Part shown: piece by piece, positions 36,483-47,753 of the stretch
Layout: each line of letters begins with the position of its first letter
Position numbering within the stretch: position 1 is the stretch's first letter
From: Mycteria americana
Taxonomy: Eukaryota > Chordata > Aves > Ciconiiformes > Ciconiidae
Length of the DNA stretch: 64,000 nucleotides
Direction: 5' to 3'
Assembly (NCBI RefSeq): GCF_035582795.1
Contig: NC_134370.1
Coordinates: 31,669,501 to 31,733,500 of the forward strand
Made by a program: the position numbers and the translations under genes
Notes under the pieces: generated by a model
Seen by the model: only the letters and a program-made list of their open reading frames with translations
What the model was told of the DNA's origin: nothing
Databases searched by the model: none

Positions 36483-36592
36483 CTGTAATGAGACTTGCCA
36501 AGGCCAGGAGTGTGGCTTTGCTTCAGTGCCTGATCTAACTCTCCCTGCAGTGTTTGGCCGAAAATACCCTCTGCCACAGTTTGCTGGCCAGT
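36483..36592 (-). pseudogene. Protease pseudogene exon 2 (activation site)
   Basis: After a TATTGTAG acceptor it encodes DWPANCGRGYFRPNTAGRVR and SGTEAKPHSWPWQVSLQ. This is the pro-peptide Cys and mature N-terminus of an S1A protease (compare R-IVGG-x-EA-x-PHSWPWQVSLQ). VRSG replaces IVGG, so the new N-terminus could not form properly. The expected donor after CAG is ATATGC, a G-to-A change at +1 (position 36482). Confidence 0.88.
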
Positions 36593-38304
36593 CTACAATA
36601 CGCAGAGGAATACATTCAATAAGCAAAGTCACATCCCAACAGTGGTTCATTGATCCTAGACTCGGTGGCTCCTACAACTTGAAATATTGAGGAAGGAGAT
36701 AAATATTAAACATAAATCCTTAGTCATGTTCTGCATGACACAGTCATATTTTGAATAACTGCCTGGCACACTTGGGATGTTAAAAATGCTGTAAATTTAA
36801 GAAATCAGAACATCAATGGAAAAGTTTCCCATGCAAGTGTAGAGCTCACTGCTAAAAAATTCAGAGACCTATGGTCTCCTGAAGAGCTGGGTTTAGGGGT
36901 TTAAAGCCCCCATGCCTCTCAGCCTGCAAGTGACTGGCTTTTGGGATAGGGCAGCCGCTTTGTGTTTGGCTGCTTGGAGGATAGCTCAGATGCAGGCTAA
37001 TGGAGAGCAGTTAGTGTTCAACAACTGGGCATGGAACTAAGTTTGAGCTGGTTTCAAGACATTATCTCTGAAAAACTATTTATTCCCAGGGACTCACTTT
37101 GCATTCGAATTAGAAAACAAACAAACAAAAAGCACTTGATCCTGCACAATGTATTTCTCCAGGTTGTTCATTACCTCCTGCTTGTTACGGCAGGGTTGAG
37201 GAGATGAGCTTAAACTAGGTGAGGTTATTATTAATCATCTTCGGCAAAAGACAGTTGGCTTCTGCGATTCTAGAAAGGTGGGAAAATGATACAGGAAAGA
37301 GCTGGTGTCTGGCACAGGGTAGGAGCCTCCAAATTTAATATCCCCAATAGACAGAAGTACTTTATTTGGTATAAAGGCATATAGTACCCAGATATTCCAT
37401 TTTGCTATGAGAGAAATAACAAAAAACTTAAGTAAGAACCTAATGAGGAGAAAATGCGCAGGGAAGGTGCAGACGTGGTGACCCAGGTGGGGTGCTGGCC
37501 CCATCACAAACACTTGTATTCGAACACGAGGGAAGGGCCTCCAGGGAGGCGAAAACAGAGGAGGTGCACGTCCCCACTTTCTGCAGCTCCAGGCAAGGTC
37601 TTGGCGTCAGTGCTCAGGCACAGCACCGAAGGGCTCGCACTAGGAGGGAGGGAGGCATGTAAAAAGCGTCACATTTCAAACAATTTTAACTAACCTAAAA
37701 CCATTTTTACAAAGCTTCAACCTACTTCAGAAAACTTGTTCTATCACAAACATGGATTCAGCCTGTAGTGAAACAGCTGTGTGATTCTGGTCACTAAACA
37801 TTGTGAACTTTTTTTCTCCCCATATACATATGTACACACCCCCCCCCCCATTCCAGTCAAAACTGGAGCAGGAAAGGACTCTCGGCGCAGGCTTAAAGCA
37901 CAAGGGCCGTTTTATCTGACAACTATGCTGTGTTATGGCTCTAGGGACTGCTCTCATTTAAGTGGGTTGTTGAACAACAGGCATCACACAATCAAAACAG
38001 GTCTCTTCTGCTTTCTCAGAAACACTTGTCTCATCTTTTTCCAAGATCCTTTTTAAGAAAGCAGCTACAGCAGCGTGGCACTAAATTAACCCCTAATTCT
38101 ACTGTTAGAGTGAGGCTGATGCTGAAAAAAGCGTAACATTTAGCAAACACAGATCACTCTGAAAACAAGGAAGAAATTACAACATAACCCATCACACCAT
38201 GAATTCAAATTAATGTGCGGGCTTTCCTAAAATTGGATTCTCTGAGGCAATGGCATTTATAGGGTTTTCCAGACAATGTGAACACAAGACATCATTAAAC
38301 TTAC

Positions 38305-38401
38305 CTACGTGCAGGAATTTCTGCTCAGTCCCAATCTGGGGTGAAGCAGTTTGCACTACAGCCAGCACCAGAGGCAGGGTAAGCAAATTATCTCCAACCA
38401 T
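38305..38401 (-). pseudogene. Protease pseudogene exon 1 (signal peptide)
   Basis: ATG at 38401, 32 codons plus one base, ending at G|GTAAGT. The start reads MVGDNLLTLPLVLAVVQTAS, a good signal peptide, then PQIGTEQKFLHV. The leftover G joins AC of the next exon to make Asp, so the phase fits. Its assignment to this gene is inferred from phase, strand and position. Confidence 0.65.
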
Positions 38402-41400
38402 TGCAAAAAGCAATCAGAGGAGATGAAAGGACTGACTTTTTATGCATGTGTCATTACTGAGGGTGTTGCGTCTGTGACAGCGGAAGGACCAGAAAAGCCA
38501 GGTCCTGCCGTTGCTGTCAGGGCAGTACAGTGCAGGTCAGATCACGGCAGCCAAGCCTGGATGGTTCTGTGTGCTTTGTGCACTGCGAAGAGCTGCCTGT
38601 CAGCAGTTGTGCACTGGAAAGCACAAACAGAAGCGTGTTCACTGCGCAGGGATATGTGACCCCATCTCTGCTTTACAGTAAAAGTTGTAGGAGGTGAGCA
38701 GGGACCAGAAAACGCAGGGGAGAAAGAGTGGGTCTGTACTGCCAGGCTGTGTGCCAGCTGCTGAGCGCCAGGCGGGGCTAGGAGATGTAATCCTGGCCAG
38801 CAGGAGTTCACGAAAGCGCTTGACCCAGATTCGTTGTGTTACACTACCTTTAACACCATGGGGGACAAAATCTCTCCTTCATTACACTGCTGAGCCACCG
38901 GCAATACCATTGTTGCTGGAGTCGTCTTTTCTGCCCGTAGGCGAGCAGGAAGTGGCTTGAACAGGATGGAAGTCTGCAGTGTCATTTCCTTGCTTGTATT
39001 TCCCTGCTTTGTTTTCTAAGCTTCCTTCACATGTCATCTGAGTGGTGTAGCCCGTAGTATATTGACAGGCTGATAATAAGATAGATGACATCTGCTTAGG
39101 TCACATTTTAGATTGGATTAATGCTTCTAAAGACTTACAAGCTACAGCTTAGTACTCTGCTATCTGAACACATTGGCCCTTGTACATGTGATGGCTGTCA
39201 GCTCAAGACCCAGCACTTCTACAGCCTGAGAAAGATGGAAGCTGGACATCCAAGTGACCATGGCAAAGGATATGCACCATTCCCTTCGCTGATGCAGACT
39301 GGCAGTAAAAGCCACAAGCAACTGTGTGCTTAGTCTTGTGAAGGAGCTCCCGGAGGAAGAAACGACTTCACAGCACTGGTTTTGCCCGGGGCAGGGGTGC
39401 TGCCCCACAGAAAATGGATTCACTCATTCCAGCTTGCAGAGGTGAAAAAGGAGCACATCCGTTTTTATAGCGGGCAGTATTTTTGGTTGCAAGTTTCTTT
39501 TTGAGCGAGAAAAAAGAACAAAATTCTCACTAACCCACACGTCCCCCACAAAGCTTACCAGTCTCTTCCCCTTTATGAACCATGTGGCTCTGTAGAGCTA
39601 CCCCTTGTAGAAGGGCGGGGAGGCGGGATGCCCCAGACTATAACATCAGCAGAAAGCACCACGGCTCGCTCCCTCAGCAGGCACGCAGTACTTGCAGACG
39701 TGAGCAGCCCAGGGCTCTATGCACAGGCTCACAGGCATTAGATTCTCCTTATTTGCAGAGGGTCAGCTGGATCTTGTGACCTGTGTAAACAACAAGGCTT
39801 TGGAAAGAAGCTCAATAGGCACGTTGTGTTCTTCATTTCAGATCCATAGTGCTGAATGGAGGGAAAAGAAATAAACCTTAGAAACCAAAACTTGCTTCAC
39901 TCTTAGAGTCCTAAAGTCCCCTGAAAGGGAAAGACACAAGTGACTGATGCAGCAAGTCCCACCAAGTTATTTAACTGGTACTGTAGGAGCTGATTAGAAT
40001 TATTTATTTCCAAATCATAAACCCACATGCTGCCTCCTTCTCTCTTGCCAATTAACAGTATTACTTAGCACTGATAGACTGCTTTCATTTTCAAGAGGCT
40101 TAAGAAGACAAATTAATCACCTCAACATGTCTGAAAGGAACAGATGGTAATGAAGTATTAACATTGCAATTTCACAGTTGGAAAAGCTCCTGAGAGCGGG
40201 GGCTAGCAGTGTCTGGAGGGCACCTGGCCCCGCTCCCTCTTTGGAGCTGGGGTTCCTGGGTCTCGTCTCTGCTCCAAGATTCTGCTTTATCCCAACCTCA
40301 CTGCACATTGCTTTTCCTAAGCAAAGCTACACGGTTTTTCTTATTCTGTCTTTAACAGGCAGTAACATCCTTCCAGAAGGCCTCTTACCTCAGCACGTCT
40401 TCAGACAGGTCATTACTGCTTTGGATTTAAAAGACTAAATGTCTATCCAATAATGCAATTAGTCCAGCTTGCCATTATTTCTTACTGTCTATAAGCAGAG
40501 AAGTGATCAGGAAGAAATACCTTCCCCTGCCTGTACAGTGGAGATGCTTTTTTTCCCTGAAACATCTTTGGTTACAGTTGGGCACAGAACAGCTGATTGC
40601 ATTTTCCTCCCCACTCACTCCCACCTCAGAGGACCATGGGCATGGAGCAGTGTTGCTCCGTGGGGCCTTTTGGCTCAGCTGTACAACACGCAATTTCTTA
40701 AGCTACATCTCAAAGGAAGAGAAGCTCATTCGAGAGCAAGGGTTCCTAAAGCAAAACCTGTGTACAAAGGGTGAGATCTGTGACCATCCTTAGCAGAACC
40801 AGCTCAGGATCCAGGCTATAGCCACTAAAGGTCTCTTCCAGCAGCGTGAGGCCAAAGGCAAGTGGTCTTCAAACATCACAGACTGAACTGGGGGTAAGAA
40901 AGAGCTCACAGCACCCCTGTCACGGGGCTGCCAGCTTTGGAGAGCCCCTCAGCTACACACCCCCATCCCCACTGGTGTCTCCTCATGGTGCTGGGGGCCA
41001 CAGGGATCACTGGGGAATTTGTTATGGGGGCACCTGTGTTACTGAGCCCGGAGCCAATTTGGCTAGGTGGCCCTCCCACCTGACCCCGGGCATTAAGCAA
41101 CCTGTCACAAACACAACTCTAGGAGGCCATTTCTCAGAAAAAATTAACATTTTCCAGGAGAAGACCAGACAAATAAATACAATGATTTTAAAACTAACTG
41201 ATATTACATTGACTAAGCAACTTTTTAGGGTTTTTTTTGAAAGAATTGACTTAACTATGGAAGGTTTTTATTCAAAACATTGAGACAATATCCTCTATTT
41301 CAGTATTTAACCCTACAACCAAAGATTATCTCAAATTACAACTGTGCAATGTTAATAAAGTCAGTCAGTGGCAAACGTCTGACAGGTTTTGGTCTCTCCT

Positions 41401-41900
41401 CTAGGAATGGTAACAGTAAATATGGCGATACATCTCCTTTGTTACTAGAGAAAGATAACAATTCAGAGTGAAATTAATTATTATAACTCCTTTTCAGAGC
41501 TACTTCTTCAGTATACTGATATCAGTATCAGTTCCCTTCAATCTGTGCTGAACCACTGACCTAAGCATCTCAGCCCATTATCAATCCTATAGCCATCAAG
41601 CAGTATATACAGTTCAGTCCTTCTAGAGACATGAGTTAGCATCTAGGGATGATATAACATATCCAAAATACTGCATTACCAGGTGGCTGTTCCCATATTT
41701 CAAGGGAAAGAAGGAGCACAGGCAACAGGGTTAAGCTCCCAGTGTGCCAGTGCAGCCCTCGCTGAGGATTTGTGCGAAAGGCAACCCCGATTGGATCAGC
41801 TGTAAATGGTACCTGAGCATTCAGGCTGGGGAACAGAGGCAACGTGAGGCAATGCAAACTGGTTTTCAAATGGTCTCAAGAAAATAATACACCTTGATTT
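38402..41900. other. Intergenic region, no gene seen
   Basis: Between the protease pseudogene and the presumed GPRIN2 3' UTR. ORFs such as 40846-41283 (+) have no recognisable similarity. I looked specifically for the cysteine-rich exons of MSMB and did not find them. Confidence 0.55.
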
Positions 41901-44900
41901 CACCCTAGCTTGGCAAGCATCTGTGTTCAGCATTGACCCACTCAGTTATAAATCTAGTGTAAGTTCTCCTTCTACTTTATTTATATTTAAAAGTAGAATG
42001 TAATGGATTTGGATTTTCCTAAGTTAGAAAACATTAAAAAACAGAGATAGAGTTCTCACATTTACAAGAGTAACACTTGAAGAGAGCACTAATATGAAGA
42101 ATACTTAATATACAACCTGACTGTATTTAATTAAAAAAAAAAACAAAACAACAAACAAATGCAAAGTGAATCCAAATTCCCTTTTTTAAGAGGTATCCAT
42201 CATACAAATGGTACAACTTATTTTATCCATGTAGTTAATATTCAGATGAGTATTTTATTTGGGTTGTGGGTCACTCCCCCTCCCCCCCCAAATCTCTATT
42301 AATATGCCTTGTATTTTAATCCTTTCCAAAAGCATAGGAAATCCTCAAAGACAAACACTAGATTTGTTACCAACAGCAACTCCAATTAGTATCCTAAAGA
42401 GTCACAATGCCTGTAATGAGTAAGCATCTGTTTTTCTTGATTAGCATATCATTGGTGTCCTTTCCCTTTGCTTGTCATTTATTTTTCTCACCCGGGAATG
42501 AAAATCAGTATTTAGTACTGTAATAGCAAATCTGTTCCAATGCATAAACTGTAGGTAATTCACACCAGAGCTGTATGAAATGAAGAGTAGTTCCAGCTTT
42601 TACGGTATACAACAGCCAAAGCACTGAAGGGACTTTGCCATATTGTTCCAGTCCTTTCTGCAAACTATCTCTTTCTGACCAGTTTGATACTGATTCTATT
42701 TTATCATCTTCCTAGAGCTGCGGGCTTTATTTTGGAGGGGTGCTTGGGATGGGGGGTGGGTGGGAAGGAGGATCAAGATTATTCCACATGTCAAATAGCT
42801 TAAAAGTATGGATTATGATGGTCATGGGAGCAAGGTACCGCTGCTATTTTAAAGCTTTAGTTTAACTGTTCAAATCTGTAATTCTCCTGCACGCCCGAGG
42901 ACAAGCTAACAGACAACAGAAGGTTTTAGGCCATTATAGTGCTTAAAATTCTCAAAGTGTAATATTTGAAGAAAGGAAGAAATCAACGTTTGGTACTGCT
43001 TATGATACTCCAGACCATAAAATAAGCCCGTACAGAAACTGTTTAGCTAAATGCTAAATAACAGCGGAAGTGACTTTTTTTAGTTACTCATTACTTCTTT
43101 ACTTCTAGTAAAGCTTTAATAAAAGGAACTTTAACATCTAGGATAATTATCAAAACTTGGATGCTTACAGCTATAGCAGCATCCTGAGTAAGGTGTCATA
43201 TTCTAGTGGTTTCAGACTTGGTTTGTATAAAAGTCGTTTTGAGTTCAGACTTTATTGAGGCCAAAGTCCCAGGGCCTGAATGAAGCTTCCTGAACTCAAA
43301 GCAAGTTTCACAGGAGCCAGCTCTGTTTAACTCCACTTTGTCCAGGAATGAAAATTTGATCTTGAACTACTCTACGTTATTAAATTAATGCATCACAGCG
43401 CATTCCAGCTAGCAGGTTCTATATTTAAGGATTTTCTAGCTGAAATTTTAAAACCATCCTAAGCACCAGTGGCTCCTGTTCGTATACATGTTAGGTGAAC
43501 ATTATGTAGACATCCTGCTAACTTAATGTTTTAGGAAGCCGAGACAAAAACCAAACCAAAACAACAAAAGTACAACCACACACATTTCAAGAAGAATGGA
43601 TAATTCCACAGCAGTAAGTTCTCTGACACTGCAAGTTTTCCTTTGACACAGAAATGAATGTTCTTCCTCTCTCTTCATCAAAAAATATTGCACATTCCTA
43701 GTTTCCTGAAGAATCTTAGACTTTGACCAAAGGCCACATATGACACTGGAAATAATAGTCTCAGCTTCCTTGACAAACCTTTCACTTCAAACAGGCCCTG
43801 CACTATGGCTGCATTACAGCATCATAAAAGATTTCTCACTGGGAAATTGTTTGCAAAGTTGGTTTTGGGAGAAAAGAAATCTTTAAGCTGCCCATATGAC
43901 CAAGGCACTCAGAACAAATAATGTTAGAGCTGTACTTTGGTGAGGACACAAAGTCTCACTTTCAGGAGACACTTGATGTCGGACCAGACAGGGAACAGAA
44001 GATGAGCGAAGGTTACATGCAAACTGTTGCCTGTGGTTTATGCAACAACAAAATAACCACTGTTCAGGATAGATGCACATAAAAAGAACTCACTAGAAAT
44101 TACCTTTAATATAAGCAAAACAAAACTGCTTGTGATTTGCAGGGTATGACAGTGTGACAGACTAATCTGAACAGCTTTTGTTTCATGTCTCTAATAAACA
44201 AGCATTCAATAAGTAATTCACATTACATGAGTCATCTTTGGTAACACTGTACATTTGTGTCAATCACTTGGTAAACATCAGGTCTGGATATTTAGAGTGT
44301 AATTCAGCATAACTACAAACTAATTTGAAAGTTGCCAGAGCATCCTCCAACTGTACGTCAGTTTGCAAAGGGAAAAGTTCAGACTAGCAATATCAAAATT
44401 ACTTCACAGAGTTATGTAGCAAAAGTTACAGTTCTTTGTCATCTAGCATTACACTAGTTTGTCATTTTGTGTACTGTTAAAGTGGGTTTATAGTCAGCAT
44501 TATTATAAATTAACAGCAAAGTAGCTCCCAAAACAATTTAAGGGAGTAGGATTAAAAGCTAAGAACTTTGATTAAAGCATCATTTTCTAACCCTAAATTA
44601 TTAAAATACAGAAAAAAAATCCATCACTATTTTAAAAAGATGCATTATTTAGAAAAGAAGTCTCATTCCTTACAATATGATTTAAAACTAACATAGAAGA
44701 ATAAAACAGTGCTACATTAAATACAGTCAGGAGCATTCAGATGGCATGATGGAGGTACAACCTTATGTCCTCTGTTATATGGCCCAGCCATGGGTTCTTC
44801 CTTGCTTTGATGTATATCTGATGGTCACTGAACTTTTCCCACTTACCCTGAAGTGGATTGTCCACATGTTCTGTATTAACACGTAAGAGTCGGCATTTAT

Positions 44901-44939
44901 TTACACTTTATCAGCAGCACAGCTGTCCTACAGCTGTGC
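41900..44939 (-). other. GPRIN2: Probable long GPRIN2 3' UTR and flank
   Basis: An AT-rich stretch without ORFs downstream of the GPRIN2 stop. Minus-strand AATAAA signals occur at 44896-44901 (very close to the stop), 43250-43255 and 41976-41981, so the 3' end cannot be fixed from sequence alone. Confidence 0.4.
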
Positions 44940-46742
44940 TCACTCCACTGCAGTACTGGAACGAGCACAACAGCTCGGATATCTCAGGGAGTGCATCATT
45001 GTTCTGAATGGCCTTTTTTTCCCCATTTTATCAGAAGATGGCTCTTCATTACTTTTCCCAGCCAGCTGAGCAGGCTCTGTCTGGAATTGTTCTATTTGAA
45101 TCTCAAGATGTTTTTGAATGGCTAACCCAAGGACTTCTGGATCCACAGATGCCCCATACACTTCCCATGTCATTCCTTCGTCATCCCATCTCACTTCACG
45201 CACTGGAGATTTGGGGGCCTCCAGGTCTTGCTCCAGGTTCACCTCTGGGAACACATGCGAGTGGCCTTCTGCTGCAGCCGCTGGGCTTGTTGCCACAGAT
45301 TTGCATTCCATGGTTGGAAGAGTTTGTACCTCAGCATCTCTGCGCTCAAGAGCTGGTTTCAGTCCTTTGGTTAAATCATTCATAGAGGTCATAGTCCACA
45401 TATCTTTAGTTGTCATTACCATGTCTGCACCTTGCTGGCTACTAAAGGCTACAGAGGCAGCCTTTGTTTCTGGAGGAGCTCTCTCCTGCTGAGCACAGTG
45501 TTGAGCATGTTGCAGTTGTTCTGCAGGAATGCTACAGCACTTCAGGACTTTCTTGGCGTCCAGGCCCGATTCACTTACTGAAGACACCAGCTTGGGATAT
45601 GTCAGAATGTCTGAAGTAGAAAAGGAATGAAAATAGCCAGGTGCTGCCTGCTCTTTTCCTGACTCGCTAACTGAGCATACCAACCGTGGAACAAGTTGTA
45701 TAGATGGTATGGGCAAAGAATGGCAATAGGCAGGGACAGTGGCACCTACTTTCATACAAGGGTCCTGCCTTATATTACAGGGCCCTGCAGAATTGTTATG
45801 AACTGTCATCACCATGGGCGAGTATGCAGAGTTTGGAATAGTACCGTAAGTCGGACCACCATGAATAACCCCAGTGGTTTGACTGAACATTGTCCTGTTT
45901 GAGAAACCATTTCCAGGCATGTGGGGTCCTAGAACAGCAGTGTGAAATGTTCCAGGATCTGTGTAAACAGTAGTATTATGTGGAATACCACCGCTGTCGA
46001 AGCTATTTGTGGGTACTTTTTGGTCTCTAGGTAGAACTGGAAGATGAGTCACAAGGTTTTGATAGTGAGATGTATTTTCATTTGGTTCTGATCCATATCT
46101 CTGTGGTTGGAAAGACATCCTAGCCACTGGTGGACCATGGTTGCAGCTAGAAGAGCTTAGACTGGAGTGAGTAGCACTGGTTTCTATGTGAGTGACATAA
46201 GTCTGTTTGCAACTGCAAGTTAGGTCTGAGTGGCTTCTCTGAAGGGCAGTTCCTGGTTCTTTCATTTCACATATGCTTTGCTGGTGTACAATGCAGGCTG
46301 AAGAAACATTCTCAACAGTGCTGCTCTTTACACACATCTTAGCATCCCCCACTTCCCAGGATGCTGGGTACTGTTCAGCGATAAGAAAATGGTTTGTAGT
46401 CTTAGTTCCGCTCTGTGAATTGTCATCGGCTGACTGATCACTTATGGTTTGGATCACTGATCCAAGTCCCATCACCCCAGGCTGCGAGAAGGACCATCCA
46501 GGACTCGGCACACTCCTGGCATCATTCTCGTTTCCCAGGGTATGGCAGATGGTGCTACTGTGGCTTTTCTTCAGCTCGTGTTTGTTGCTTTGCCTTTCCT
46601 CTAAAGTTGATTGCCCAGTATAGGCCAGACTTGAGGAGCTCTTCGACAGGGGGTGACTGTTGACATTCAAGAGACCATGACAAGCAGAACTTAGTGCATC
46701 CTGGTAGGAATGAGTGTGGAGCTGGTGGCTGTCAGCTGACAT
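44940..46742 (-). CDS. GPRIN2: GPRIN2, G protein-regulated inducer of neurite outgrowth 2
   Basis: A single-exon ORF of 600 codons from the ATG at 46742 to TGA. GPRIN proteins bind activated Go/Gi alpha subunits and promote neurite outgrowth at the membrane. The recognisable part is the C-terminal GRIN domain from about residue 512: SPVREVRWDDEGMTWEVYGA, SVDPEVLGLAIQKHLEIQI, and a basic tail ending RYPSCCARSSTAVE. The paired Cys (591-592) beside basic residues is a likely palmitoylation site. Residues 1-510 are Ser/Thr/His-rich, low in structure and poorly conserved, typical of the family. Human GPRIN2 is shorter (about 458 residues). The assignment to GPRIN2 rather than GPRIN1 or GPRIN3 rests on the C-terminus, the single coding exon and synteny with TIMM23-NCOA4. 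Confidence 0.92.
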   Translation of the reverse strand: MSADSHQLHTHSYQDALSSACHGLLNVNSHPLSKSSSSLAYTGQSTLEERQSNKHELKKSHSSTICHTLGNENDARSVPSPGWSFSQPGVMGLGSVIQTISDQSADDNSQSGTKTTNHFLIAEQYPASWEVGDAKMCVKSSTVENVSSACIVHQQSICEMKEPGTALQRSHSDLTCSCKQTYVTHIETSATHSSLSSSSCNHGPPVARMSFQPQRYGSEPNENTSHYQNLVTHLPVLPRDQKVPTNSFDSGGIPHNTTVYTDPGTFHTAVLGPHMPGNGFSNRTMFSQTTGVIHGGPTYGTIPNSAYSPMVMTVHNNSAGPCNIRQDPCMKVGATVPAYCHSLPIPSIQLVPRLVCSVSESGKEQAAPGYFHSFSTSDILTYPKLVSSVSESGLDAKKVLKCCSIPAEQLQHAQHCAQQERAPPETKAASVAFSSQQGADMVMTTKDMWTMTSMNDLTKGLKPALERRDAEVQTLPTMECKSVATSPAAAAEGHSHVFPEVNLEQDLEAPKSPVREVRWDDEGMTWEVYGASVDPEVLGLAIQKHLEIQIEQFQTEPAQLAGKSNEEPSSDKMGKKRPFRTMMHSLRYPSCCARSSTAVE

Positions 46743-46759
46743 GGCAAAAAAAGAGATAT
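46743..46759 (-). other. GPRIN2: GPRIN2 5' UTR part of the coding exon, with acceptor
   Basis: The minus strand reads CATTTCTTGCAG|ATATCTC, then 17 nt to the ATG. The good acceptor right before the start codon means at least one non-coding exon lies upstream (higher coordinates), not identified. Confidence 0.8.
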
Positions 46760-47167
46760 CTGCAAGAAATGGTGGAGAAGAAAAAGAAGCAATTTAAGAA
46801 GGAAATATATGCACTGGAAACTATAATCTTTATTGATCTTCTGCCTGGGCTTCTTGCTTTTCACAGTTCACAAATACTTTTATAAAAGCACTATACTTTA
46901 GTCTCTGTGTACTCAGACTGGCCAGTTTCCATTTTCAGTTTCCACAAAGGGTTTTTCCCTGAATTAGATTCAGGATTTATTGAAATTCTGGGGTTTTTTT
47001 CATTTCATAAAACACAAAGGGAAAATAATTCTTCTTGGTTTCTAGCTTTTAACAATAACAATCTCAACATTGCCAAGTATCATCTCCCCTGAATTTACTG
47101 GAGCCATTTTTGGGACATCCAGAAATGTCATATAACTTAAGCAAAGACAGAAGTATTTTTTAAGAAG
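46760..47167 (-). other. GPRIN2: Presumed GPRIN2 5' intron, part 1
   Basis: AT-rich sequence between the GPRIN2 acceptor and the solo LTR; nothing else recognised. Confidence 0.55.
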
Positions 47168-47753
47168 TGTCCTGGTTTCAGCTGGGATAGGGTTAATTTT
47201 CTTCCTAGTAGTTAATGTGGTGCTGGGTTTTGGATTTAGTATGAGAATAATGTTGATACACACTGATGTTTTAGTTGTTGCTAAGTAATGTTTAAACTAG
47301 TCAAGGACTTTTCAGCTTCCCGTGCTCTGCCAGGGGCACAAGAAGCTGGGAGGGGGCACAGCCAGGACAGCTGACCCCAACTGCCCAGAGGGCTATTCCA
47401 TACCATATGGCGTCATGCTCAGTATAGAAACTGGGGGGAGCTGGCCGGGGGGCAGCAATCGCTGCTCGGGGACGGGCTGGGCAATGGTCGGTGGGTGGTG
47501 AGCGACTGCATCATTTGTTTTCCTTTTTTTCCTGGGTTTTGTTCCTCTCTCTTTTGTTGTTTTCCTTTTCATTACAATTTATTATTCTTAGTATATATTT
47601 TTTTCCTTTTTCCCAATTATTAAACTGTTCTTATCTCAACCCATGAGTTTTCTTACTTTTACTCTTCCAATTCTCTCCCCCATCCCACAGGGGGGGGAGG
47701 GTGAGCAAGCAGCTCTGTGGTGCTCAGCTGCCAACCAAAGCTAAACCGCGACA
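47168..47753 (+). mobile_element. Solo LTR of an avian endogenous retrovirus
   Basis: A 586-bp unit starting TGTCCTGGTTTCAGC and ending CGCGACA (TG...CA termini). It has a TATA-like TATAGAAA at 47423-47430 followed by a G-rich start region, an ATTAAA poly(A) signal at 47619-47624 and a T-rich U5. The flanks AGAAG and ACAAG look like a 5-bp target-site duplication with one mismatch. No gag, pol or env coding is present on either side, so it is a solo LTR left by recombination. I recognise the type as a common LTR of neoavian genomes. It is antisense to GPRIN2. Confidence 0.88.

Larger units (their letters stand above)
32221..38401 (-). pseudogene. Decayed S1A (chymotrypsin-fold) serine protease gene
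   Basis: Six exons in order on the minus strand reproduce a secreted serine protease: signal peptide, pro-peptide plus activation site, His57 exon (LTAAHC), Asp102 exon (DYDIALVK), Cys168 exon, Ser195 exon (GGSGGP). Intron phases match where they can be tested. The gene is broken. The activation motif is VRSG instead of IVGG. The donor after the activation exon is AT. The His57 exon runs into TAA with no GT donor. The fifth exon has a frameshift and Cys182 is Arg. In the last exon Asp194 is Gly, the acceptor is TG and a stop truncates the C-terminus. The family is clear (elastase/chymotrypsin-C-like wording) but I cannot name the orthologue. It lies upstream of NCOA4 on the same strand. Confidence 0.88.

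Noticed and set aside
40846-41283. 145-codon plus-strand ORF.
   Set aside because: Composition changes abruptly midway from GC-rich to AT-rich, with no similarity and no start context; likely chance.
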